Part shown: positions 1 to 7,789 of the stretch, piece by piece
Layout of the letters: each line of letters starts with the position of its first letter
How positions within the stretch are numbered: position 1 is the stretch's first letter
Assembly (NCBI GenBank): GCA_963837425.1
Contig: CAWINH010000016.1
Span: 1 to 32,884 of the forward strand
Source: CAWINH01 sp963837425
Lineage (GTDB): Bacteria > Chloroflexota > Limnocylindria > QHBO01
Direction of reading: 5' to 3'
DNA length: 32,884 nt
Position numbers and translations under genes: made by a program
The notes under the pieces: model-generated
Seen by the model: the letters and a program-made list of their open reading frames with translations, nothing else
What the model was told of the DNA's origin: nothing
Databases searched by the model: none

Positions 1-105
1 GGTGAGCGCGCGTCGCCGGCTCCCGGGGTGAATCGGGCGGACGTCGCAGCTCGTTGCACTTCCGCACCACAGATTTCCTGACGCTCACGCTCGGACGGCG
101 GCCAT
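1..105 (+). promoter_or_regulatory. Probable 3' half of a ydaO-yuaA (c-di-AMP) riboswitch, cut by the window edge
   Basis: Three blocks occur in the order and spacing I recall for actinobacterial ydaO-type aptamers. They are GGGGTGAATC at 25-34, CTTCCGCACC at 59-68, and CCTGACGCTCAC followed by a GGACGGCGG stretch at about 77-101. The 5' half of the aptamer would lie outside the window, so the fold cannot be checked here. The element points at the secreted metallophosphoesterase beginning at 295. In the known family, ydaO elements often precede secreted cell-wall enzymes, and binding c-di-AMP usually switches the gene off. The match is from memory of the consensus, not a covariance-model search. 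Confidence 0.55.
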
Positions 106-162
106 ATGGGTCGAAAGTACTACGTCGGCCTTGACGATCGGCGGGGCCCAAACGCAATCTAG

Positions 163-218
163 CCCCCGCGCTGCCGCCTCGAGACACGTGGCCATCGCAC
201 CTCTGCCCGCGGAGGGGG
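163..218 (+). promoter_or_regulatory. Possible Shine-Dalgarno-sequestering hairpin (expression platform)
   Basis: CCCCCGC at 163-169 can pair with GCGGAGGG at 209-216, leaving one bulged A at 213. This covers the strong ribosome-binding site GGAGGGGG (211-218) that precedes the ATG at 224. A shorter competing hairpin, CCTC at 200-203 with GAGG at 212-215, would block the same site. The position, between the putative riboswitch and the first start codon, suits translational control. The pairing is by inspection and not folded by software. Confidence 0.3.
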
Positions 219-223
219 AACCA

Positions 224-298
224 ATGCTCGCACGTTCACGACGGTCGTTGACGATGGCCATTCCACTGCCGGCCTACGGTCGCGCGCCCGCCGGATGA
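224..298 (+). CDS. 24-residue leader ORF overlapping the next start codon
   Basis: The ATG at 224 sits 8 bases after GGAGG (211-215), the best ribosome-binding site in this stretch. The 24-codon frame stops at a TGA (296-298) that overlaps the ATG of the large secreted protein at 295 as ATGA. That downstream ATG has no Shine-Dalgarno sequence of its own and no ATG/GTG lies upstream in its frame. Ribosomes finishing the leader could therefore restart on the large gene. The peptide is basic at its N-terminus and matches nothing I know. It could instead be the true start of the large protein separated by a sequencing frameshift. Confidence 0.35.
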   Translation: MLARSRRSLTMAIPLPAYGRAPAG

Positions 299-3200
299 CG
301 GCGACACGGCGACTCCCGAGCCTGGCGGTTGCCGCCATGCTGGCCGGCACCCTCATGCTGGTCCGCGGCCCGGCACCCGTCGCCGCCGCCACCTGCGCGC
401 AGAGCATTGAGGGCGGCTACACCGTCACGATCTGCCTCACGGCCCCCACCCCGGGGGCGACCCTCTCGGGCGACGCCCAGACCGCCGCGGACGTCTCGTT
501 CGGCGGCACCGGCCCCGGAGTGCAGAGCGTCCTGTTCGAGCTCGACGGTGGATATCTGCTGACCGACTTCAGCGAGCCGTACGGCTTCAAGCTGCCATCG
601 GCGATGTGGGTGGACGGATCCCACACGCTGTCTGTGAGCGCCGCGCTGCGGGACGGGGTCACCTCGAATGCGGCCTCGATCGACCTGACCTTCGCGAATG
701 GTGTGACCGTGCCGCCCACGCCGCCGAGCGACTTCGCGGCGAAGAGCACCGGCGCGGCACACCCGGTCGTCGCCGCCGCGGGCGACGGACCTGACGGCGC
801 CCCGGCAGCCGACCTGGTCGCCGGCCTGATCGCGAGCTGGGATCCGGACCTCGCGCTCTACCTCGGCGACGTGTACGAGGATGGCTCCACCGCTGAGTTC
901 TACAACTGGTATGACCAGACCGGCTGGGGGGGCCTGAAATCGATCACCAACCCGGTCGTTGGGAATCACGAGTACACGGGCGGCGTGGCGCCCGGCTACT
1001 TCGGGTACTGGCACGAGCCCCCGCACTACTACGCCTTCTCCGCCGGGTCCTGGCACGTGATCGCACTGGACTCCACGAGCCAGTTCAACGAGACGGCGCC
1101 CGGCAGCGCACAGTACCAGTGGCTCCAGGACCAGCTGACGAACAACAGTGCGGCGTGCACGCTCGTGTACTTCCATCACCCGGTCTGGAGCGTCGGCCCG
1201 CAGGGCGACACCGCGTTCCTGCAGGACATCTGGAAGCTCATGGCGGACAACGGCGTCGACCTGGTGCTGACCGGGCACGACCACAGCTACCAGCACTGGG
1301 AGCCCCTCGACAGGAATGGCAATCCGTCGGCCGACGGCATCACCGAATTCGTGGTCGGCACGGCCGGCCATGGCATCCAGCACTTCGTGCGCAGCGACCC
1401 GCGCCTGGTCGTGGGCTATGACACCTCGCCGGCTGGCTTCGGGGCACTGAGGCTGACGCTGAACCCCGACGGCGCGGGGTATCGCTTCGCCGACACGAAC
1501 GACGTCGCGAAGGACGGCGGCGCGTTCCAGTGCAGTGGCACGCCTGCCGACACGACCGCCCCGACCCAGGTGACCGATCTCGCGGCATCCGCGCCCCTGG
1601 GCGGATACGTCAGCCTCCACTGGACGCCGTCCGTCGACGACGTGGGGGTCACCGGCTACCGCATCCTCCGGGACGGCGCGCTCCTGACGACAGTCCTCGA
1701 CACCGACTACAAGGACACGTCGGTCGCGCCGGGCTCCAGCTACTCCTACCAGGTCGTGGCCCTCGACCCGGCCGGCCACACCTCGACGCCGAGCAACGTC
1801 GCAGCGGTCCAGGTGCCGGCCGATGGCGGCATGATCTTCGTGGACGGCTTCGAGTCCGGCAACCTCGCGGCGTGGAACTCGAGCGGTCCGTTCACCGTGG
1901 ATCCGAGCGCGGCCTTCGCCGGCAACTACGGTGCCCGCGAGAGTGCGAGCGGCACCGCCGGCTACGCCGCACATACGCTCGCTCAGGCGCAGTCCGACCT
2001 CTACTACCGGGTCCGGTTCAACATCGCCAGCCAGGACGGCGCATCGGCCTATCTCATGCGTCTGCGGGATGCGGGGAACCTCTCCCTGCTCGGGATCTCG
2101 GTCTCCTCGACGGGCAAGCTCAGCTACCGGAACGATCACGTCGGCGCGAATCACGCGAGCTCGGTGATCGTCAGCCCCGGCACGTGGCACGAGGTGCAGG
2201 TCCACGTCCATGTCGCGGGAGCCCAGGGGGCCGTCGAGGTCTGGCTTGATGGGACGTCGGTGCCCGAGCTGACGAACGTCGAGGACCTCGGGACCCAGCC
2301 GGTCGACATCCTCCAGGTCGGCGACAATGCCAACGGCAGGACGCACGAGGTCCTGTATGACGACGTTGCGGCGTCGCTCGGCTTCATCGACGACGCGCCG
2401 CCCGACACCGAGAACCCGTCAGTCCCCGGCACCCTGTCGGCCTCGGCCGCCGGCAGCACCGCGATCGACCTGGCCTGGGGTGCCGCGACCGACAACGTCG
2501 GGGTCACCGCCTATGACATCTCCCGGGATGGCAGCCCGCTCGACAGCGTGGACGGCACGACCCTCGCCTACCAGGACAGCGGGCTCGCCCCGTCGAGCAC
2601 CCACCAGTACACCGTCGTCGCCCGCGACGCGGCCGGCAACGTCGGGTTGCCGAGCAACACCGCCTCGGCGACGACCGCCCCGGCGCCGACGAGCGGCACG
2701 TTCACCTTCGCCGCCGCCGCCGACAGCTACGTGAACAGCGGCAGCCCGACGAACAACTACGGGACCGCGACCGCGCTGCGCATCGACGGCTCGCCGCAGC
2801 AGGTCAGCTACCTGCGCTTCGACCTCGCCGGGATCTCGGGCACCGTCCAGAGCGTGACCCTGCGCCTCTGGGCGGAGGCCAAGGGCACCCACGGCTGCGA
2901 CGTGCACTCGGTGGCCGACAACAGCTGGACGGAGAGCGCGATCACCGCGAACAACGCTCCCGCGCTCGGGGCGACCGTGGCGAGCTGCGCGGGCTTCGGC
3001 ACGAACAGCTGGGTCGAGGTCGACCTCAGCGCCGCCGGCCTGGTGACCGGCGACGGCACGCTCAGCCTGGCGATCACCGACCCGAGCAGCACCGCCACCC
3101 GCTTCTCGAGCCGCGAGGGGACGAACGCTCCCCAGCTGGTGGTGGTGACCAATGACGCACCGCCGCCGCCTCCTCCGCCGTCGCCCGACACCGAGAACCC

Positions 3201-4728
3201 GTCAGTCCCCGGCACCCTGTCGGCCTCGGCCGCCGGCAGCACCGCGATCGACCTGGCCTGGGGTGCCGCGACCGACAACGTCGGGGTCACCGCCTATGAC
3301 ATCTCCCGGGATGGCAGCCCGCTCGACAGCGTGGACGGCACGACCCTCGCCTACCAGGACAGCGGGCTCGCCCCGTCGAGCACCCACCAGTACACCGTCG
3401 TCGCCCGCGACGCGGCCGGCAACGTCGGGTTGCCGAGCAACACCGCCTCGGCGACGACCGCCCCGGCGCCGACGAGCGGCACGTTCACCTTCGCCGCCGC
3501 CGCCGACAGCTACGTGAACAGCGGCAGCCCGACGAACAACTACGGGACCGCGACCGCGCTGCGCATCGACGGCTCGCCGCAGCAGGTCAGCTACCTGCGC
3601 TTCGACCTCGCCGGGATCTCGGGCACCGTCCAGAGCGTGACCCTGCGCCTCTGGGCGGAGGCCAAGGGCACCCACGGCTGCGACGTGCACTCGGTGGCCG
3701 ACAACAGCTGGACGGAGAGCGCGATCACCGCGAACAACGCTCCCGCGCTCGGGGCGACCGTGGCGAGCTGCGCGGGCTTCGGCACGAACAGCTGGGTCGA
3801 GGTCGACCTCAGCGCCGCCGGCCTGGTGACCGGCGACGGCACGCTCAGCCTGGCGATCACCGACCCGAGCAGCACCGCCACCCGCTTCTCGAGCCGCGAG
3901 GGGACGAACGCTCCCCAGCTGGTGGTGGTGACCAATGACGCACCGCCGCCGCCTCCTCCGCCGTCGCCCGACACCGAGAACCCGTCAGTCCCCGGCACCC
4001 TGTCGGCCTCGGCCGCCGGCAGCACCGCGATCGACCTGGCCTGGGGTGCCGCGACCGACAACGTCGGGGTCACCGCCTATGACATCTCCCGGGATGGCAG
4101 CCCGCTCGACAGCGTGGACGGCACGACCCTCGCCTACCAGGACAGCGGGCTCGCCCCGTCGAGCACCCACCAGTACACCGTCGTCGCCCGCGACGCGGCC
4201 GGCAACGTCGGGTTGCCGAGCAACACCGCCTCGGCGACGACCGCCCCGGCGCCGACGAGCGGCACGTTCACCTTCGCCGCCGCCGCCGACAGCTACGTGA
4301 ACAGCGGCAGCCCGACGAACAACTACGGGACCGCGACCGCGCTGCGCATCGACGGCTCGCCGCAGCAGGTCAGCTACCTGCGCTTCGACCTCGCCGGGAT
4401 CTCGGGCACCGTCCAGAGCGTGACCCTGCGCCTCTGGGCGGAGGCCAAGGGCACCCACGGCTGCGACGTGCACTCGGTGGCCGACAACAGCTGGACGGAG
4501 AGCGCGATCACCGCGAACAACGCTCCCGCGCTCGGGGCGACCGTGGCGAGCTGCGCGGGCTTCGCGACGAACAGCTGGGTCGAGGTCGACCTCAGCGCCG
4601 CCGGCCTGGTGACCGGCGACGGCACGCTCAGCCTGGCGATCACCGACCCGAGCAGCACCGCCACCCGCTTCTCGAGCCGCGAGGGGACGAACGCTCCCCA
4701 GCTGGTGGTGGTGACCGGATCCCCCTAA
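295..4728 (+). CDS. Secreted metallophosphoesterase with FN3, LamG-like and three FN3-DNRLRE modules
   Basis: This 1477-residue protein starts with a signal peptide (about 1-32), then an Ig-like domain (40-135). A calcineurin-type metallophosphatase domain (about 155-405) shows the metal-binding motifs GDVYEDG (from 191), GNHE (223-226), FHHP (293-296) and GHDHSYQ (327-333). An FN3 domain (about 422-508) and a LamG/concanavalin-like domain (about 511-700) follow. Residues 703-963, 964-1224 and 1225-1477 are three copies of an FN3 plus DNRLRE/CBM96-like module joined by short polyproline linkers. The family cleaves phosphate esters, and the C-terminal modules suggest binding to a polysaccharide; the substrate is unknown. 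No cell-wall sorting signal or TM anchor is seen, so it is probably released or held by sugar binding. The ATG at 295 lacks a ribosome-binding site and is probably coupled to the leader ORF. A GT2 gene follows after 53 bases. Confidence 0.9.
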   Translation: MTATRRLPSLAVAAMLAGTLMLVRGPAPVAAATCAQSIEGGYTVTICLTAPTPGATLSGDAQTAADVSFGGTGPGVQSVLFELDGGYLLTDFSEPYGFKLPSAMWVDGSHTLSVSAALRDGVTSNAASIDLTFANGVTVPPTPPSDFAAKSTGAAHPVVAAAGDGPDGAPAADLVAGLIASWDPDLALYLGDVYEDGSTAEFYNWYDQTGWGGLKSITNPVVGNHEYTGGVAPGYFGYWHEPPHYYAFSAGSWHVIALDSTSQFNETAPGSAQYQWLQDQLTNNSAACTLVYFHHPVWSVGPQGDTAFLQDIWKLMADNGVDLVLTGHDHSYQHWEPLDRNGNPSADGITEFVVGTAGHGIQHFVRSDPRLVVGYDTSPAGFGALRLTLNPDGAGYRFADTNDVAKDGGAFQCSGTPADTTAPTQVTDLAASAPLGGYVSLHWTPSVDDVGVTGYRILRDGALLTTVLDTDYKDTSVAPGSSYSYQVVALDPAGHTSTPSNVAAVQVPADGGMIFVDGFESGNLAAWNSSGPFTVDPSAAFAGNYGARESASGTAGYAAHTLAQAQSDLYYRVRFNIASQDGASAYLMRLRDAGNLSLLGISVSSTGKLSYRNDHVGANHASSVIVSPGTWHEVQVHVHVAGAQGAVEVWLDGTSVPELTNVEDLGTQPVDILQVGDNANGRTHEVLYDDVAASLGFIDDAPPDTENPSVPGTLSASAAGSTAIDLAWGAATDNVGVTAYDISRDGSPLDSVDGTTLAYQDSGLAPSSTHQYTVVARDAAGNVGLPSNTASATTAPAPTSGTFTFAAAADSYVNSGSPTNNYGTATALRIDGSPQQVSYLRFDLAGISGTVQSVTLRLWAEAKGTHGCDVHSVADNSWTESAITANNAPALGATVASCAGFGTNSWVEVDLSAAGLVTGDGTLSLAITDPSSTATRFSSREGTNAPQLVVVTNDAPPPPPPPSPDTENPSVPGTLSASAAGSTAIDLAWGAATDNVGVTAYDISRDGSPLDSVDGTTLAYQDSGLAPSSTHQYTVVARDAAGNVGLPSNTASATTAPAPTSGTFTFAAAADSYVNSGSPTNNYGTATALRIDGSPQQVSYLRFDLAGISGTVQSVTLRLWAEAKGTHGCDVHSVADNSWTESAITANNAPALGATVASCAGFGTNSWVEVDLSAAGLVTGDGTLSLAITDPSSTATRFSSREGTNAPQLVVVTNDAPPPPPPPSPDTENPSVPGTLSASAAGSTAIDLAWGAATDNVGVTAYDISRDGSPLDSVDGTTLAYQDSGLAPSSTHQYTVVARDAAGNVGLPSNTASATTAPAPTSGTFTFAAAADSYVNSGSPTNNYGTATALRIDGSPQQVSYLRFDLAGISGTVQSVTLRLWAEAKGTHGCDVHSVADNSWTESAITANNAPALGATVASCAGFATNSWVEVDLSAAGLVTGDGTLSLAITDPSSTATRFSSREGTNAPQLVVVTGSP
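2401..4716 (+). repeat. Three tandem 783-bp repeats inside the metallophosphoesterase gene
   Basis: Copies begin at 2401, 3184 and 3967, each exactly 783 bp (261 codons) from the last. The third stops at 4716, just before the stop codon. By eye the copies are identical at DNA level, including synonymous sites, apart from a GGC-to-GCG codon change at 4564-4566 (Gly to Ala, residue 1424). Identity at synonymous sites points to very recent duplication or to gene conversion. Short-read assemblies can miscount such repeats, so the copy number is uncertain. Confidence 0.97.
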
Positions 4729-4781
4729 TCCCCAATGCACGGCTGCACACGCAGACCGGGCCAGTTCCCGAGGAGGGAGAG

Positions 4782-5558
4782 ATGACGAACCCTATCCCAA
4801 CAGCGACGACGGGCGGCAGCACGTGGGTCGCCATCCCGACCTACGACGAGCGAGATAACCTCGAGCCGCTGATCTCGGCGATGCTCGCCGCAGCGCCCGA
4901 GGTGCACGTCCTGGTTGTCGACGACAACTCGCCGGATGGAACCGGCGCGCTCGCTGACGAGCTCGCGTCGCGAGACGCACGCATCGAGGTCATGCATCGG
5001 CCCGGGAAGCAGGGTCTCGGCGTCGCCTATCGGGCCGCCTTCGAGCATCTGCTGGCCCGCGAGGACTGCGAAGTCGTGGTGCAGATGGACTGCGACTTCA
5101 GCCATGACCCCGCGGACGTGCCGCGCCTGCTCGATGCCCTCGCCGCCGGGGCGGACCTGTGTATCGGCAGCCGATACGCCCCCGGCGGCTCGACCTCCGG
5201 CTGGGGGATGGCGCGGCAGATCATCAGCCGCGGCGGCAGCCTGTTTGCGCGCACCCTGCTTCGCCTCCCGGTGCACGACCTGACCGGTGGCTTCAAGGCT
5301 TGGCGCGCCGACCTGCTCCGTTCGCTGAACCTGGCCAGCGTCGAGACCCAGGGTTACGGCTTCCAGATCGAAACGACGTGGCGCGCCCACAACGCGGGCG
5401 CGAGGATTCAGGAGATCCCGATCGTGTTCAGCGAGCGCCGCGCCGGCCAGTCGAAGATGAGCCGACGGATCATCTTCGAGGCGCTCATGCTCGTGCTTCG
5501 ACTGCGGTTCACGCGGCGCGGCGCGGTTGCGACCGGGAGCGCCTCAGCCGGCCTTTGA
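4782..5558 (+). CDS. Polyprenol-phosphate mannose synthase-like GT2 glycosyltransferase
   Basis: This 258-residue protein is a cytoplasmic GT-A fold enzyme of the DPM1/polyprenol monophosphomannose synthase type. It should transfer a sugar (mannose in the best-known members) from a nucleotide donor to a polyprenyl phosphate. Visible motifs are the N-terminal PTYDERDN (19-26), DDNSPDGT (47-54), the metal-binding DCD at 103-105, DLTGGFKAW (166-174) and the RRAGQSKMS segment (219-227). It lacks the C-terminal GtrA-like membrane domain that some DPM1 proteins carry, but a separate GtrA-domain protein is the next gene on this strand. The start is clear: GGAGG lies a few bases before the ATG. Sugar specificity (Man, Glc or GlcNAc) cannot be read from sequence. 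Confidence 0.9.
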   Translation: MTNPIPTATTGGSTWVAIPTYDERDNLEPLISAMLAAAPEVHVLVVDDNSPDGTGALADELASRDARIEVMHRPGKQGLGVAYRAAFEHLLAREDCEVVVQMDCDFSHDPADVPRLLDALAAGADLCIGSRYAPGGSTSGWGMARQIISRGGSLFARTLLRLPVHDLTGGFKAWRADLLRSLNLASVETQGYGFQIETTWRAHNAGARIQEIPIVFSERRAGQSKMSRRIIFEALMLVLRLRFTRRGAVATGSASAGL

Positions 5559-5795
5559 TCGCGGGAGCTCGGCGAGCGTCGCACTGTGCTCCGCGCAGAC
5601 GGCAACGCCGTCAATGACCTGCACCCCGCTGCGCGGGGAGCCGTCGACGGCCCAGCCGCTGGCTGGAGCACCGCAGACCGAGCAGGGGACGCCCAACCCC
5701 TGCTCGCGCTCCGCCTCGCGCGAAACGGAGCGACGTACCCGGTGCACGCCGGACCTTAGAGAGGCGACGGCGCGCCCGAACGTTTGTGTGCGCAT
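5544..5795 (-). CDS. Small protein with a CxxC...CxxH zinc-knuckle-like motif
   Basis: An 83-residue ORF reads against its neighbours. Its first 35 residues are basic and may be helical. After that come C38-x2-C41 and C67-x2-H70, a spacing compatible with one structural zinc. The ATG at 5795 is preceded by AGGGG about 5 bases upstream; a longer reading from 5834 has no such site. The 3' end overlaps the end of the GT2 gene tail-to-tail by 15 bases. I do not recognise a family. It may be a real small zinc-binding protein, but chance open frames are common in this G+C range, so the paired Cys/His motif and the ribosome-binding site are the main support. Confidence 0.5.
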   Translation of the reverse strand: MRTQTFGRAVASLRSGVHRVRRSVSREAEREQGLGVPCSVCGAPASGWAVDGSPRSGVQVIDGVAVCAEHSATLAELPRSKAG

Positions 5796-5810
5796 GGCAC
5801 CCCTAAGTCT

Positions 5811-5865
5811 GCCGCATTCGGGCCCCCGTTGCATATAGGCAACGCTGAGTGCCGCACATTCGGGT
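5811..5865. promoter_or_regulatory. Operator-like palindrome flanked by direct repeats
   Basis: A perfect inverted repeat, CGTTGC (5827-5832) and GCAACG (5839-5844), spans a 6-base A+T-rich centre. On either side lie near-copies of one sequence, TGCCGCATTCGGG (about 5810-5822) and TGCCGCACATTCGGG (about 5850-5864). It sits between the start of the small zinc-motif ORF and the promoter region of the GtrA-kinase gene, where a repressor or activator site would be expected. No regulator is assigned. Confidence 0.35.
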
Positions 5866-5883
5866 AAATCGCCCCCCGGTTTG

Positions 5884-5918
5884 TTGACTGAAGGTCAAGG
5901 GCGTAGTACTAATGACCT
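5884..5918 (+). promoter_or_regulatory. Candidate promoter and overlapping inverted repeat upstream of the GtrA-kinase gene
   Basis: TTGACT (5884-5889) and ACTAAT (5908-5913), 18 bases apart, resemble sigma70-type -35 and -10 boxes within an A+T-rich island in G+C-rich DNA. An inverted repeat, AGGTCA (5892-5897) and TGACCT (5913-5918), with centres 21 bp apart (two helical turns), overlaps both. A bound dimer here would be expected to block or control transcription. The related octamers GTACTAAT (5906-5913) and GTACTTAT (5930-5937) also occur. The remaining leader to 6094 would be about 175 bases; I see no known riboswitch in it. Confidence 0.4.
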
Positions 5919-6094
5919 AGTCTTTATCGGTACTTATATCCAAATCTAGGCCCACACCGAACCGAGCGGATCGGGTTCCAGGTGCGGAAGAACGCTAGGC
6001 ATCATCGTGCGCCAAGCGTGCTCGCCGCTACCCGGGACACGCTGCCGTTTCCCAACGAGGGCGGCCGCGGGGCAACACAGCATAGAGGGGCACC

Positions 6095-7696
6095 ATGGCG
6101 ACCAAAGTTGCTCTCCGACCACGAACATCGAACGTTGCCCGATTCGGCATCGTCGGCGCGTCCGGTCTCGTCGTCAACCAGCTCGTCCTCGCACTCCTGA
6201 GCGAATTCGTCGGCGTCTACTACCTCGCCGCCGCGATCGCCGCAACCCAGGTCTCCAGCAGCTGGAACTTCCTGGGAACCGAAGGATGGGTGTTCCGCGG
6301 CCGCCAGTCGGTCGGCACCGCGCCGCGCCGTTACCTGGCCTTCATGGCGCTCAACAATGCGACCCTGCTGGTGCGGATCCCGCTGCTCTGGTTCCTCACC
6401 GAGCTGGCCGGCCTCAATTACCTGTGGTCGAACGCGGTGACCCTGGGCCTCATCTTCCTGGTCCGCTTCGCCGTCGCGGACGGCTGGATCTGGGGCGCGA
6501 ACCCGAACGAGCCGGAGTTCGCCGAGGCTCCCGCCGGTCGGCGTTCGGTGGCCTATTCGGTGGCGGGCCTGCTCCGCATCGAATCCGAGGTCGAGCTGCG
6601 CGAGCTGGCGTACTTTCGCACCGACGAGGGCGGGACGCCCGACCTCGTGATCCGCGTCGGCCGCGTCGGGTCGTTCCCCACCTGGCGCACGCGCTTCGAT
6701 GAGACCGACACCACGTTGCGCTACCTCGAGCACCTCGGCGCCGCGAGCGCGAACTTCCGCATCACGATGGGATCGCCGATCGAAGTTCGCGTTGCCCCGC
6801 TGTTGGCCGGATCCCCGCACGTCCTGTACACGAACGTGATCGAGGCGCTGCTGCGGTTCCTCCTCGTGTCGCGCGGTTACGTCCTGCTCCACTCGGCCTG
6901 CCTGATGGTCAATGGCCACGCGGTCCTGCTGTCGGCCCAGACCGACACCGGCAAGACGAGCACGGTCATCCAGCTGGTCCGCGATCGAAACTATCGCTTC
7001 CTGTCGGACGACATGACGATCATCTCGCCTGAGGGGGTGGCCATCCACTACCCGAAGCCGATGACGATGAGCTACCACACGATGTCGGCGATTCGAGGCC
7101 AGCAGCTGCCCGCTCGCCAGCGGATGGCCCTCGCGATCCAGAGCCGGCTCCATTCGAAGTCGGGCCGCACCGTCGGTCGCACCATGGGCAACTGGAACAT
7201 CCCGATCATGTCGGTGAACTCGATCGTGCAGTGGATGGTCCCGCCGCCGAAGTACCACATCTCATCGCTGCTCGACTGCGAGCTCGCCGAACGCGCGCCG
7301 ATCGGGCACGTCTTCATCATGGAGCGCGGTGAGGCCCTGCAGGAGCGCCAGACGCTTCCGAAGGCGATTCCGACGTTGATCGAGAATACGGACGACGCCT
7401 ATGGGTTCCCGCCGTTCTCGACCTTCGCGCCCCGCCTGCGCATCGGCTCCGATGACTACGACTCGCTGCGCCGCAAGGAGCGTGCCCTGCTGCGTCGGGC
7501 GCTGACTCGCGCCGCCATCTGGCGCGTCCGCGTCCCCGGGCATGAGTGGGCCGAGGTCCTCCCGGAGTTGATCAACCTGAATGGCCACCACCCGATTCCG
7601 ATCGACGCGGATGGCAAGGCGCCGACCCTGCGCGCCCTCCCGGTCGTCGCCGAGGGTTCCGAAGAGCCCAGGACAGTCGACAAGATCTCGTCTTGA
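6095..7696 (+). CDS. GtrA-family flippase domain fused to an HPr kinase/PEPCK-like P-loop domain
   Basis: Residues about 13-135 form a GtrA-type domain with four predicted membrane helices. This family is thought to flip polyprenyl-phosphate sugars across the membrane. Residues about 150-500 are soluble and resemble HPr kinase-related proteins. They contain a variant P-loop, AQTDTGKTS (281-289), in which the usual first Gly is Ala, followed by SDDMTII (304-310), matching the acidic metal-binding pair of the HprK/PEPCK fold. The start has a good AGAGGGG site a few bases upstream. The gene lies between the GT2 lipid-sugar synthase and the GT39-like transferase, which supports the flippase role. 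The kinase-like half may regulate flipping or phosphorylate a partner; this is inference. A strong hairpin follows the stop codon. Confidence 0.82.
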   Translation: MATKVALRPRTSNVARFGIVGASGLVVNQLVLALLSEFVGVYYLAAAIAATQVSSSWNFLGTEGWVFRGRQSVGTAPRRYLAFMALNNATLLVRIPLLWFLTELAGLNYLWSNAVTLGLIFLVRFAVADGWIWGANPNEPEFAEAPAGRRSVAYSVAGLLRIESEVELRELAYFRTDEGGTPDLVIRVGRVGSFPTWRTRFDETDTTLRYLEHLGAASANFRITMGSPIEVRVAPLLAGSPHVLYTNVIEALLRFLLVSRGYVLLHSACLMVNGHAVLLSAQTDTGKTSTVIQLVRDRNYRFLSDDMTIISPEGVAIHYPKPMTMSYHTMSAIRGQQLPARQRMALAIQSRLHSKSGRTVGRTMGNWNIPIMSVNSIVQWMVPPPKYHISSLLDCELAERAPIGHVFIMERGEALQERQTLPKAIPTLIENTDDAYGFPPFSTFAPRLRIGSDDYDSLRRKERALLRRALTRAAIWRVRVPGHEWAEVLPELINLNGHHPIPIDADGKAPTLRALPVVAEGSEEPRTVDKISS

Positions 7697-7700
7697 CGTT

Positions 7701-7739
7701 GCGGCCGGCGCGGCGCATTACCCCGCCACGCCCGGCCGC
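7701..7739 (+). terminator. Strong G+C-rich hairpin after the GtrA-kinase gene
   Basis: GCGGCCGG (7701-7708) and CCGGCCGC (7732-7739) form a perfect 8-bp stem, with a possible inner GGCG/CGCC stem (7712-7715 with 7724-7727). It begins 4 bases after the stop codon. There is no run of T after it, so it is not a classical intrinsic terminator. It may slow polymerase, protect the mRNA 3' end or partly terminate. The next gene has its own -10 box, which fits separate transcription. Confidence 0.4.
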
Positions 7740-7777
7740 TCCCTCATGGCCACGATCAAGCAATCCTGATGCTTGCC

Positions 7778-7783
7778 GATAAT
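7778..7783 (+). promoter_or_regulatory. -10 box of a leaderless promoter (GATAAT) for the GT39-like gene
   Basis: GATAAT (5 of 6 bases of the consensus) ends exactly 6 bases before an in-frame GTG at 7790. Transcription would start on or next to that codon, giving an mRNA with no leader. No Shine-Dalgarno sequence precedes the alternative ATG at 7769 or this start. No convincing -35 box is seen. Confidence 0.5.
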
Positions 7784-7789
7784 GAGCGG

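Noticed and set aside
131..160. Possible promoter TTGACG with a -10 box near CAATCT
   Set aside because: The -10 box matches only two consensus bases, and it lies between the putative riboswitch and its gene, where a promoter would bypass the switch.
274..2346. A long open frame on the minus strand opposite the metallophosphoesterase
   Set aside because: It is Arg/Gly/Val/Ala-rich without any motif and mirrors a gene with clear domains on the other strand; G+C-rich codon use leaves the antisense frame open.
2401..4716. The regular repeats considered as a CRISPR array or mobile element
   Set aside because: The repeat unit is in-frame coding sequence for FN3 and DNRLRE domains, with no spacers, terminal inverted repeats or transposase.
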